NCBI GenBank assembly: GCA_964247055.1
Contig: OZ176053.1
Coordinates: 9,920,001 to 9,984,000, forward strand
Source of the DNA: Paragordius varius
Lineage: Eukaryota; Nematomorpha
Reading direction: 5' to 3'
Length of the DNA: 64,000 bases
Shown: positions 12,096 to 24,163 of the stretch, piece after piece
Layout of the letters: every line of letters starts with the position of its first letter
Numbering within the stretch: position 1 is the first letter of the stretch
Translations under genes and position numbers: made by a program
Notes under the pieces: generated by a model
Databases searched by the model: none
What the model saw: only the letters and a program-made list of their open reading frames with translations
Told to the model about the DNA's origin: nothing

Positions 12096-15000
12096 ACTGG
12101 CGCGGCTATTCGAGGCTATGGAAAAAATTAATTTATCATGTTTTAATCCAAATGTGGAGTTTACAAATTATATTACATATATTAAACGCAATTTGGAGGT
12201 CAAGAATGTCGCAGCCACCGATGAAAATATGAAAGCATGTTTGTTGCCTTTCGGAGGAATCGAAAATATTAATAAAATTGAAAATTATTTCTATCCACAA
12301 GCAATAGACGACATACCATTCCCAGATCTATTAAACGCCGGTATAAAAATCTTCTCCCCCTCAAGGAATATTTTTTCGTCGCGTTTTGATTTAATTAAAA
12401 TGAAGAGGGGGAGAATGGAAACGTTCACAGAATTCCTGTTAAGAGTTAAACAAATGGCCATCCACTGCCGGTTCTCGTCAAACATTGACGAGCACATCAG
12501 AGATGTATTCATCGCCGGGTTAGACGAGCAAGCCGTGGAAATGGAACTATTCACACGGTTCCCAGAAGCTTTAGAAAACGGGGCTCCCGTTTCTCTAAAT
12601 ACGGTGGTAAATATTGCCTTATCACATGAGAAGGCACGAGATGGACTAACGAATACAGAAGTGCTGTCCATCAATATTGATAATGATAATAAAAGTAACA
12701 ATAATAAGAACCACAGTAGTAATGGTGAAATAAACGAAATAGCCACACTTCACCAATCAAAGAGCAGCCATAGTAATAATAACCGACGAACCTGCACAAA
12801 ATGTGGGACGACTCATACGTTGGGACATTGCCCTGCCTATGGGAAAGAATGTTATAGATGCCATCGTTCAAACCACTTTGCTCGATGTTGTAAGGTAGTG
12901 TTTAAAGCATATTCCCTTTTTAATAAGACAAAAAAACCCCAAATTGTTCCTAAAATAAATAATATTCCTATTGAAATGATTTTTGATACGGGTGCCGATA
13001 TTTCAATCATAAATTATAAAAACTGGTGCCGTCTCGGCAAGCCAGCACTAGATTTTGATAACAATAATATTTTCATACATGCATACAATAATAATCGTAT
13101 AAAAACATTAGGTAAATGCAAATTACAGGTTGAATTAGATAAAAGAACGCACATTCTAGAGTGCTTTATTATAAACAACAACTTACCATCAATATTTGGA
13201 ATGGACTGGATAAAACAATTTAATTTAAAATTACCCAATCATGTAATAATAAATAACTTATCTTCATATGATATATATAACAAATTTAGCAAGTTATTTT
13301 CTGAGGGCCTTGGTTGCTGGAAGGGCGACCCGATTAAAGTGTTTTTAAGTAATAATAATTGTGGTAGAATTTTTCCAAGAAGAAGGGTGCCACTATCATT
13401 ACAAAGCAAAGTGGAGGATGAGATAAATAGATTGGTAAAACTGGATATAATTGAGCCTGTTGATCCAAAAAAGACTAGAATCGTTTGGTCCAGCCCTACT
13501 GTAAATATTATAAAACCTAATAAAGAGCTTAGAATATGCGCGGATTTTAAAATAAGTATAAATCCACACATAAAACCGCCGCAATACATAATCCCAACCT
13601 TTGACGACCTCATCTCAAAAATTTCCTTCGGCAAATCTTTCTCGACACTAGATTTGAAAGACGCCTATTTTCAAATTCCAGTAGACCCAGATAGTCAGCA
13701 CTTACTAACAATTTCGACACATAAGGGGTTTTATAAGTATAAACGATTGCCTTTCGGGTTAAATTGCGCCCCCAGTTTCTTTCAACAAATAATGGACGAG
13801 TTATTAAAAGATTGCGCAGGTACAGCCGTTTATTTAGATGACGTTATCGTGACAGGAGAAACCGAGACAAAGCACAAGGACAACCTAATAAAGGTATTTA
13901 CCAAATTGGAGACAATGGGATTAAAATTGCGCAAAGATAAAATAAAACTTTTTCAACCATCTGTAGAATATCTTGGTCACATTATTTCTGAAAATTGCAT
14001 TAAGCCCTCCCCAAACAAAATTAAAGCCATCCAAGAGTGCCCGACCCCGACCAACAAAACCACTCTTAGATCATTTTTGGGTTTACTTAATTTTCATGCA
14101 AAATTCATCCCTTCCCTAAGCATTTTAATGGGAGAACTACATAAATTAGCAGGTAACAAACAAAAATGGTGTTGGACGCTAACGCATGATTCGATATTCA
14201 AAAAAGCTAAAGACTTGATCTGCCAGAGTAGTTCCTTGCATCCGTATAATCCCAAACTACCTATAGTCTTGGAAACCGACGCGTCAATGTCGGGATACGG
14301 TGCTATTTTATCACATAGAACAACCGCGGGTAATCGCCCGATCGCCTACACGTCAAAAAAATGCTCTCAGGCTGAAGGAAACTATTCAGTAATTGAGCGA
14401 GAAGCAAAATCTATCCTAATAGCGTTAGAGAAGTTTAAAACCTTTTTGTATGGCAGGAAATTTATAATACAAACGGACCACAAACCTCTAGTGAAACTAT
14501 TTGGGCCTCAAAGAGATCTTAGTAAAATTAATAATTGTAAACTAGTACGCTGGATAACTAGAACATCGGTATTCGATTTTAACATAGAATATCACCCTGG
14601 TACAGAAAACATAGCTGACTGCCTATCGAGACTCCCCATTGAAAACCAGGAGCCGATGGAGTTTGAGAAAGATGATGAAAGTAGCAATGTTCATTTGATT
14701 TGGTCCAACGAATTAAATTTAAATAGAGAAATTATCTATCAAGAGTCTATGAAGGATCCTACTATAGCAAAGTTAAAAGTAGCCCTAAGGTCTAATAATT
14801 GGACGGACCCCCTGGTCAAGCCTTTCCTAGCAATAAAAAATGAAATTGAGGATGCATACGGTCTATTATTTGTGGGAGATCGGGTAATAATCCCGAACAA
14901 AATTAAGCCAGATATTTTAAGATACCTGCATAGTGGCCATCCGGGAATACAAGCCATGAAACTATTAAGCCGTGAAAAGGTTTATTGGCCCGGGTTGAGC

Positions 15001-16100
15001 CAAGATATCGATAAATGGGTGCGTAGTTGCCAAAATTGTCAAAGGCTGCGCCCAAATATACCCGAAAATCCCACCTATCAATGGAACGGGAATACAACCA
15101 TATGGGAACGGCTCCACCTAGATATCGCTGGACCCATTGACAATTTATACTGGGTGGTACTAATTGATCATTGCACCCGCTGGGTGGAGGTAGAAACGTT
15201 ACGTTCTGTGAATACCGGTAATATCCTTAAGTTTTTAGAAACCTGTTTTTGCCGGTAGGGGTACCCAAAAGTGGTGGTTACTGATAACGGCTCTTATTTT
15301 AAATCGGGGGAGTTTGAGAGAACTTTAGCTTCCTCTAATATAAAACACGTAACATCAGCTCCCTACCACCCCCGAACAAATGGGTTGGTAGAGAGGGTAA
15401 TTTACACTCTAAAAAATCATTATTCAATGTCAACCCCACTTTCCGCAGACCTTTCGGCAGACCCAGTACGAAGATTAAACCAAATCTTATGGGCTTACCG
15501 AAACACGCATCACAGTTCTACGAAGGAGACTCCCGCGCATTTGTTTTTAAAAAGAACTATGCAAAGCCCATTAACATGGATGAAAACGAAACCCAACGAG
15601 TTCATGGATACTCCCGACATTCCGCAGGAGTTTGAAAAGAGGCAAAAAGTATATATCAAGAATGAATTGTGTTCTGGTTGGAGGGAGGGACAAATCGTCG
15701 ACAGAACGGGATGGTTATCGTACAATGTCAACGACAATGGCAAAATCATCCGCAAACATGCTGATCAATTAAGGAATCGCATGGATTGGTCGGCCGAAGG
15801 AGAAGAAGGGAGAAGTGAGGAAAAGACTAAAAACTTAAACAACAATGATAATAACAGTGAGGAAAAGACTAAAAACTTAACCAACAACTTAAACAACAAT
15901 GATCATAACCTCCGAAAACATCCCACGGAACATGAAATAAGAACCCCTGAAAACATCCAGGAGAATCCGGAATCAGAAAGTGCGCCTTCAAGTGAGAATA
16001 CTCCTGTGCAAACAAGTGACACTTCTCCTACCACAACTCGCCGGTACCCGATTAGATCCCGAAAGCCACCCGACCGATATCAAGCTTAAGGAAGAAGGTA

Positions 16101-16406
16101 TGTTAAAAGGGTTATCATCATACGCAAATTATCCTTCTCTTTTTTAGTGCATAATACACTTTGGTCTTTGTTACGTTAAAAATATATATTACCTTGGTTG
16201 TGAATGCAAATTATTTTATTTATACTTATTATCTTTAACAACGTTTAAACCATACAACTTTATCCTTGTGAATGCAATAACCAAATTTCCTAATGTATAT
16301 AAGGAATCATTGTATCACACAGAACACATTATATTATATTATTCAGTTTTGATGTTATACTAAATAAATAAATATATCCTTTATAATTTATATTAACTAT
16401 TTGTCA
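16101..16406 (+). repeat. 3' LTR of the gypsy element
   Basis: 306 bp with TG...CA ends, matching the 5' LTR by eye; followed by TGGAG. Confidence 0.93.
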
Positions 16407-16740
16407 TGGAGATAAAAAATAAAAAACATATTTAAAAAAGAATGTCTTTTATTATTGTGTTACGGGTTTTTGCATAGGCTCAAATATTGTTTACTCCAAA
16501 TTCAGTTTAAGATTTTCGTTTTACGAAATCATGGTTAAAAGTTTTATTTTGATGTGTTTACGCTGGGATCAAGGGATATAAAAAGTACATTTAGGTCCCT
16601 TTTAAAGGAAAGTATGATATATCATTTACAGTTCGTCACCCTTCAATTCAAATTCAACCTCAAACAATTCAAATCAATTTTTTTATATTTTTGAAAAATG
16701 AATTTTCGTTTAAAATTAATATAATGCTGAAAAAATAATA

Positions 16741-17898
16741 CAGTAAATGTTAATTTTTAATATCAAGAATTTTTTTTTAATCCATTTGGCATTTTTTTAT
16801 CCTTTTAAAAGTTGTTTTACAAGCATATAAAAAATAACACTTACATATATATTTAAATGTACTTACATGTCCCTTTTCGGTACACATATATGAGAGATAT
16901 ATTAACATTGCAATATGTTCCCCTTTTCGCTACATATCTCATTATAGAAATGGTAACATTGCATATGTGTTGTGCCTACTTCATTAAATAATTTTTTAGG
17001 TTTTATATATAATTTTTTTTATAAAAATTAAGTTTTTAATAATTAATTAAAAAATATTTCAGAAAAGACTATAATATATTTGAAATTAACATATAAATCG
17101 CTTATGTGCGTAATAAATCTTGTATTATACAAATTTAAATATTAATTTGATTTTGCTGACTTTTTTTTGAAAACACTATATCACCTAAAATTAAAACTGA
17201 AAAATGCCACGAAAAATGGTAAAATAATACCATTTATAATTAATTATTTTAGTGGTTAATTTATTTAAGCAAATATTTTTGACAATTTTTTTGGTGTGCT
17301 CATACTTAAGAAAATGAATGTGCTGAATATTTTCAAGAATTTGAGTTAAGTTTTCAATCAATTCTTCTACATTGAAATGGCATCTTTCCTGACTTTTTTT
17401 GATCTCTGGAGTCTGGGTTATTAATGTGCCATAGTTTGAATCTAATGTTGATGGCAAACTTTCATCTATACTATCTTCTTCACAAAAACTATACATTTAT
17501 TTTAAATTTCTTTTTGACAAAATAATAAAAACTTAATATTTTTTATAAAAAAAATATTTAATTATAAAATAAAAATCAAAGTATGCACAACACACAACAT
17601 ACTGATTAATACCTAATTTTATAAAAAAATGTTATATCAAACCTAAATATTTATCAAAGTAGGCAAAACACATATGCAATGTTACCATTTCTCAAATAAG
17701 AAATGTAGCGAGAAGAGGAACATATTGCAATGGTAATGTATCTCTCATATATGTGTACCGAAAAGAGACATGTAAATACATTTAAATATATATGTAAGTG
17801 TTATTTTTTATATGCTTGTAAAACAACTTTTAAAAGGATAAAAAAATGCCACATGGATTAAAAAAAAAATTCTTGATATTAAAAATTAACATTTACTG
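16741..17898. mobile_element. Tc1/mariner-type TIR element with long inverted repeats
   Basis: The two ends are CAGTAAATGTTAATTTTTAA and its exact inverse, each bordered by TA (16739-16740 and 17899-17900). CAGT termini with a TA target duplication are the hallmark of the Tc1/mariner superfamily. The inverted repeats run about 280-300 bp and stay very similar over that length, diverging inward. The interior of about 550 bp holds one small minus-strand frame and nothing resembling a DDE transposase, so the element is non-autonomous. Confidence 0.75.
17191..17496 (-). CDS. Unrecognised small ORF carried inside the TIR element
   Basis: About 101 codons starting MYSFCEEDSIDESLPSTLD. It has a polar, acidic N-terminal third and then a leucine/glutamate-rich stretch (FNVEELIENLTQILENIQH) that looks helical. 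The composition is more protein-like than the neighbouring AT-rich frames up to about residue 75; after that it becomes lysine/isoleucine-rich and may be intron or noise. It fills the centre of the TIR element, so it could be a captured host gene fragment or an accessory ORF. I do not recognise the family and give no function. Confidence 0.35.
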   Translation of the reverse strand: MYSFCEEDSIDESLPSTLDSNYGTLITQTPEIKKSQERCHFNVEELIENLTQILENIQHIHFLKYEHTKKIVKNICLNKLTTKIINYKWYYFTIFRGIFQF

Positions 17899-18038
17899 TA
17901 AACTATGCTTGATTAATGATATGAGTTATATTAGAGAAAAGTAATCTTTAGGGTAAATTTGAGTTGTTCAAGGGTCAATTTAAATTGTTCTAGGGTGAAG
18001 TTAAATTGTTCAAGGGTATCTGAATCGTAAATGGTATA

Positions 18039-20180
18039 TTATACAAATTTCTCGGAAATGTGTTAAATTAAACTCGTATGGCTTCTTAAGATTTTTGAAA
18101 AATAGCTCCAAAACCACTCCATTTTTTATAACCTCTCCTTTTAAACGGGTTGACCCCATGGAAAAAGCGCTGAATTAAAATCTTAGCCTTTATAGGAATT
18201 CTTGGAATCATCTTTGATAACATTGTCTTATAGGTTATTCGAAAAATTCCTCAACATCAGATAATCGTTATAGGATGGCGTATCTTTAGGGTACAAAGCT
18301 CCAAATTAACGGCTAATAAAAAACGCCTGACCTAAATTTTTACCAGTTACAGGTAATATTTCAAGCTTTTAATGAGCTCATATGGCTTCATAAATTTTCT
18401 GTAAATTAGCTCCAAAACAACGCGATTTCTATATAATGGCGCAGTTTTTGGCGGGTAGCTCCTTACCCAGGAGCAGGTATAAAAAAGCGTTGAAAATTTT
18501 TGCCTTTATATGGGGAATATCCGTAAATATCGTGGATTCCATATGATAAGTTCTTCGAATTATTGTTTATAACTAAAAAATTGTGTGGCGGCGGATTTTT
18601 CAGGGTGTAAAACTTTTTTTAGTGACTCATTAAAATAACCCCCTATATTATAATATTTGTTTTTAGGGGTTATAAATATTTTAGGCCCTTATTGAACTCA
18701 CACAGTTTTACGCTGGGAGCCCCTTAACCAGGGGCGAAACAAAATAAATGCTCAATTATAATTTTTGCCTTAATTTGGGTATACCTGGAATCATGATTGA
18801 TCCCATATGCTCTAGTGGGATTTTCGAAAAATTGCCTCAAAACCAAAAAGTCATTCTATGATGCCGCATTTTCCAGGGCAAGGGCCTAATTAAGGGGAAA
18901 TTTCATAAATCCGCTCTACTTAAATTTGTTTACGGGCAAAATTTTAAGCCCTTATTGAACTCATATGGCCTCATAAATTTACTAAATTTTGCCTCCAACG
19001 CTGTATCGATATGATGGCGCAGTTATAGGCGAATAGCCCCCTACCCTAAGGCCAATGTAAAAAAGACGTTCGATAAAAAAAATTTTCTTTATAAGGGGAA
19101 TACCTGGAATAATCATTTGTTCCATATGTTCTTAATAGTTTTTGAATGGCTTCAAAATTATATATTAGTACAATAGCATTTTTTAGGGCGCAAAGGGCCT
19201 AATTAATGGCTAATTTTAAAAAAACGCGCAGCTAAAATTTTAGCCTTTTTACGGGTAATATTTCAGGACCCTAATAAAATGTGGCCTGGTAAATTTTCCG
19301 AAAATTAACTCCTAAACAACGCAATTTTCATATGGTGGGGCAGTTTTTAGGCGGGTAGTCCCTACCCAGAGGCTGATAGAAAAAAGCGCTTGATTAAAAT
19401 TTTTGCCTTTTTACGGAGAATACCTGGAATCATGAATGATTCCATATGCTCTCATTAGTTTTTGGAAAAATTGCCTCAAAACTAAAAAATCTATGGTGGC
19501 GCATTTTTCAGAGCGTACAGGGCCTAATTAACGGCTAATTTAAAAAACCGCACGATCTAAATTTTTGCCTTGTTAGGGGTAAATTTTAAGCAGCTATTGA
19601 ACTTATGACCAGATAGGTTTTCGGAAATTTAGCCCCAAAGGCACGCTATTTCGATATGACGGGCCCGTTTTTACGGGTATCTTCTTACCCGACGGCCAAT
19701 ATAAAAGAAACGCTCGACTAAAACTTTTGCCTTTTAACAGGGATTATCTGGAATCCTCATTAAATTTTTACAGTCTCATATCTTGGGCCAAAAATAGATT
19801 CAAAAAATTATTTTTGTGGATTTATTTTTTTTGAAAAAAATGGCGGGAGAGCGGGTAAAAAAAGGGTCTAAATAAAAAAATCGGGCCGACTATGTTCGGC
19901 GCGAAAAATAAGTTAAAAATAATCATATATGAAATCGAATGGTCCAACAAGTTTTCCGGAATATTGTCTCAAAGAAACGATTTTTGTGGACTTTTGTTTT
20001 AAAAAAACCGTTTTTTAAACGGGGTGTGCCCGAACTAGGGCCCTAATTCAAAAAAGAACGAAGCTATTGTCGGGGCATTCATTAATGATTATATTTTTTC
20101 GACATTTAGATTTGAATGGGTCTACCGGTTTTCGGGAAGATGACAAAGCCACCACTTTCCATTTTTATAATTATAGATTA
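18039..20180 (+). repeat. Right array, degenerate units in inverted orientation
   Basis: Units of roughly 280-300 bp recur with shared phrases: CTCCTTACCC/CCCCTTAACC in a GGCGGGTAG context, then TTTGCCTTTTTA, ATACCTGGAATCAT, GATTCCATATGC and GCCTCAAAAC. They are the reverse complement of the left-arm family (for example 19740-20170 matches the left units end to end). They differ from one another far more than the left units do, so this arm is older or has escaped homogenisation. Confidence 0.75.
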
Positions 20181-23100
20181 GCATAAATGTGAGACATTTT
20201 TCATTTGTTACATTGTTTATTACGTTTCTGATGTATATATAAGCTTCTAGATCCCAAATATCCGGCATTTCAAAAATAAATCATTTTTTATTCCAATCCT
20301 TATGACATATCAGTTTGTTGATTAGTTGAAAGATAATTTGAAATGTAAAAAACAATTACTTTTATATTAAAAGACCATGTTTTTTACTTTTGTACGCAAA
20401 AATGTTTTTAAGTCGGCTTAATTACATATATAACACCAATAATATGAAATCTATGGCATCAGCTAAGAAATTAAGGGGGAGACAAACATATACATGTATA
20501 GCTTGATTGATTTAATCATCAATTTGTAAAAAATATTTGTACAAATTAGATTTGGTTATTTCAAAAACGGAGTATTAAAAAATGTACTAGGGATGAGAGG
20601 CCGTAAATAACCTTTGATTAAATACATTACAAAGTTGGCTTCGTAGGATATATGGTGAAAAATATAGTTAACAAAAATAATCATTAACTCTTTAAAGTAA
20701 TTATTGAATTAAAAATACATCTAGTGACTGCGGTGCTTTTGTGTGTGTGTTTGTTTAGTACCGCTCTTGCTTTTGTAATTATAATCAAGGATTAGTTTAT
20801 TTTTTACACTTTATGATCCTTCAAATGAAATCTTTCAATGTTTATCGAAAGCTAAATTACTTTTTTTAAATAAAATAAAGTATATTTTTTCAAATTTTAA
20901 TCAATCCAAATCCAACAAAATTTGGAATGTACCTACTTGTGATAAGATTAGATAAAAAAATTGAAAAAAAAACGATACAAAATCTCTGCCAATGATGTTT
21001 TGTATATGATTCTCAAAATTTTACTACTTATATAGATTATCTTTATCAAAGACAAAAAGAAGGATTTTTAAAGATTAAAAAAATTAATTAAATATGACAT
21101 CCCCAATGTTCTAACATTTAAAATATATCTGGTTCCTATTTCACAATCTCAATTTTATGGGAAAAGAGATAAAAAAAGATATGGAAAAACTTATGTCTAC
21201 TTACTAATCAAGTTTTTGAGCAAATCATTTAAGATGGAATAAATTAACTTGTTATTATATAATTCCTTAAACCTTCACATATACTAAAAATTAACGCTAA
21301 AACTTAACACATAAATAGAGATTAATGTTTTTTGTTTTCCGTTAAATGCCATAATTTAATTATCTTAAGTGAGGAATGGCTTTTTGTTATTGTCCATTTT
21401 TGGAATTTATAAAATATGTCATCACAATTGTCATCATATACATTTATTTTTGATAAAACAATATATCAGATATATTTACTAAATTTACTGGGATCAAATA
21501 TGTCGTTCGTATATTATCCTTCGTTTATATGCAATATATCTTATTCCACACACCATTTTTAATAATGTTAATTGCTGCGGTATAGCATCTAATTTCGTAA
21601 AAGTAAAAATATGATGGAACAATGAATTCGTATAATTGGACAAATTTTTCTTTCACTTTAAAAGAAATTAAAATATAAATATAATCTATTCCCCTGCATC
21701 GACGGAATTAAGGTATTATACTAAATATTTTGCACCTTAGAAACAGTGCTTAAGATCCGGCCGGAACTGGTAAAATATTTTTTGACCCATATTAAAACTT
21801 ATGTGTAACCCAGATTTTTTATTCTAATTTTAGAGCGACATCATTGGTCGCATGCTTATAACTAATTAAGCTCAAACCAAATTTTATTTTTAATATTTTT
21901 AGCATATCTTTTCTTTTTGTTTGAAGAATAATTTTGACAATTTAAATGGAATTTAATCCATCTAAAGTTTGTCGCATTATTTTATTTACTTAGTTTTTTT
22001 ATACCATTTTACTAATATATTTGTGTGGCCTAAATGTTTCCTTTACTGTTTCAACATTTATGGTTGGAAATCTAAAAATATTGCATTGCAGAGCTAAATA
22101 TTAACCCAATTTCATGCCATGGTTGTTGTTTATCTTATGATATTTTTTTTATTTACAAAAAATATTCCTTTGTACATAAATTTATATGTAGTTTATAAAG
22201 GATAACAATTTTTATTTTAATGGGGTAATAAATCTACGATTATATCCAGTTTAATTTTTGGTTTTTTCGGTTTTACATAATTTTATAACTACTTTTTCTG
22301 TTTCTATCAATTTTAGATAAGATTTAAATTAAATAAAGCTCTAAATTTAGCGTTAAAATTAAATAAACACGATACTTTGCCAAAATGTTGTAAAATAAAA
22401 ATTGAAGTATGATATGGAACTTTTTATCAAATTAAGTTTTATTTAAATATTTTGGCCTATTTATTTAATTTTTAATCGGAAAAAGGTATGAATTTAAATT
22501 GGGAACGTTATTAGTAGTTTTTTAAAGTATTAACCTAAAAATAGTCCAGGATATTTAGATACCCCAATTTAAATCGGTGTTACTAAATATTTTATTTTAT
22601 TTCAAACATAAGACTGTAATATATAATTACAACCATAATATAATTAGTATTTTATTTATCAGTTTATGCTAGTTCATCGAAAAAATTTGGAAAAAGATAC
22701 TAATTTGTTTTAGCAATATCGGTTTTACTTCAATTTTGCAAAAAGCATTTATAATAAAAAACTTTTATTTGATATTTTTTATCGCGCGAGCTGAAATGTT
22801 TCGGAGTGGGGCATTTCGGACATCCTTGCCAATCGTATTAAATAAAGATTAGAAATTTTATGAATTAATGAATATTCATAGGGACTATTAGGTGTGCATT
22901 TTATTTTATAAAATGGGTAAATTATATAACTAAAAGATTAGATTTACGCGGCATTAGAATAGCTTTCAAGCAAACATAACTTTAATGTCATGGCAAATGG
23001 CGAAATATGAAATATTTAGGATAGGCTTAAAGTTTAACATATTTTGATTTAAAGATCCAATTATCCCATTATATTACAAAAATTTTTTTATAAGTAATTA

Positions 23101-24163
23101 TTATAGTAAGAAGTATATATAAAAATTTGGCAACACATGCAACACATTATTCAAATTTATAAATTAAATATAAATAAAAACTTGCCCATTATGGTGGCGG
23201 TATAATACCCAAAAATTTGCTTGTACTCAGTAGATTTCATTACTTTTATATAAAACATACATTTTGAGGTGATTGTTTTCAAGAGGTTAAATTTGTAATA
23301 AAATATGAACGAAGACGTATATTTTGGCTAAATGACAATTATTAAACATCAAATTTATATATATTGAAAATAATGAATTACTTTTAAAATTAAATGCAGT
23401 AAAACAAACAACTGACTCTACAAATCGATAATTACCGAAATTAAGCTGTTAAAATATAAATGAAACGCATTTCTTCATTTAAATGCAAATTTCAGTAAAA
23501 ATCAAGTAAGCAATATTGTCGGCAGTTTGAGATGCGTATATTTTAAATTTAAGTTTTTATAAAATAATAATGCGCTTAAATGGCCATAGAATGCATATTT
23601 TTAAGTTTGACCCAATATAAGAGATATCGAAAATTGAATTATTCTCGGTGAAAATTTACTAATAATATTTTTCATGAACACTTTATTAATCTTTAAGTAA
23701 TTTATTACTCCATATTATATTAAAAGTAAAAGACATAAGAAATGATGCTATTCTTTTACCCATTTATAAATGGGTTTGAGATGGAATGTTAGATTTATTA
23801 GGTATTTATTACATAAGGCCATTAATTAAAATCAATATTTATTGTTTACCGTTTATTAAAAAAATTCTACTAAATTCTTCTAGTATTACCATTTAATACC
23901 TTTCTCATGATAAATACTGATTTTGCTATCTTTTTTTTGTTATTGCCATGAAAATTATTAATTTGATCATTTTTAATTTTTTAAATATTCAGATTAGCCT
24001 AATTAATTTTTAATGAACCTTAAAAACTTATATAATGTTTATCGTTTTAATATCAGGTTAAATCCAACGTTACAACTCATTGTGAAACACCATCTAAATC
24101 AAAGGGATTAACTTCTTTTTAAAGAAAAATTAATACGTTTTAATTGCACCCCATCTCATTAAT
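20181..24163. other. Intergenic stretch
   Basis: Very AT-rich. I see no gene, RNA or clear repeat. Short frames here lack protein-like composition. It would contain the GPCR promoter near its right end. Confidence 0.5.

Larger units (their letters stand above)
9409..13384 (+). repeat. 1,988-bp tandem duplication (array end plus 5' part of LTR element)
   Basis: Sequence 9409-11396 is repeated as 11397-13384 with only scattered differences. Everything shifts by 1,988 bp in this interval: array tail, poly-C/hairpins, the TGGAG flank, the LTR and the first 1.3 kb of coding sequence. Because the flank is copied with the element, this is a segmental duplication after insertion, not two independent insertions. 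Confidence 0.9.
11790..16406 (+). mobile_element. Ty3/mdg4 (gypsy) LTR retrotransposon, nearly full length
   Basis: Two 306-bp LTRs (11790-12095 and 16101-16406) look identical, which points to a young insertion. They are flanked by a perfect 5-bp target duplication TGGAG (11785-11789 and 16407-16411). A tRNA-complementary primer site (TGGCGCGGCTATTCGA) follows the 5' LTR. A purine tract (AAGGAAGAAGG) precedes the 3' LTR. The coding region spans 12118-16089. In order it holds gag with two CCHC zinc knuckles, an aspartic protease (DTGAD), reverse transcriptase (YLDD), RNase H, and integrase with an HHCC zinc motif. Protease-RT-RNaseH-integrase order is that of the Ty3/mdg4 group. There is no envelope gene. 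As a fossil it is close to whole, with about one interruption visible in the coding region. Confidence 0.93.
16619..18038. mobile_element. Family E inverted-repeat element, split by a nested TIR element
   Basis: The left end reads ATATATCATTTACAGTTC and the right end, reversed, TATACCATTTACGATTC. Both continue into short repeated phrases of the type CCCTTGAACAATTTAA. The inner TIR element at 16741-17898 lies wholly between these ends. A related element with ATACCAT ends and AGAGTGTYCTTGAACACTT repeats sits at 32672-33158. The superfamily is not assigned. Confidence 0.55.
4540..20180. mobile_element. Foldback-like composite: inverted repeat arrays flanking 8.4 kb
   Basis: The left end reads TAATCTATATATTTATAAAA and continues into ATGGAAAATGCTGGC. 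The right end is its inverted counterpart (CCATTTTTATAATTATAGATTA region at 20159-20180). From both ends inward the same repeat family runs in opposite directions: 4540-9693 on the left and about 18039-20180 on the right. This is the layout of foldback elements whose long TIRs are made of tandem subrepeats. The interior holds an LTR element and a nested TIR element but no recognisable transposase, so any element would be non-autonomous. I see no clear target duplication. Two arrays that simply happen to be inverted is the alternative. Confidence 0.5.

Noticed and set aside
9802-16406. Two independent gypsy insertions
   Set aside because: Both 5' LTRs share the same left flank, including TGGAG and the hairpin block, and the offset is a constant 1,988 bp, so one insertion was partly duplicated.
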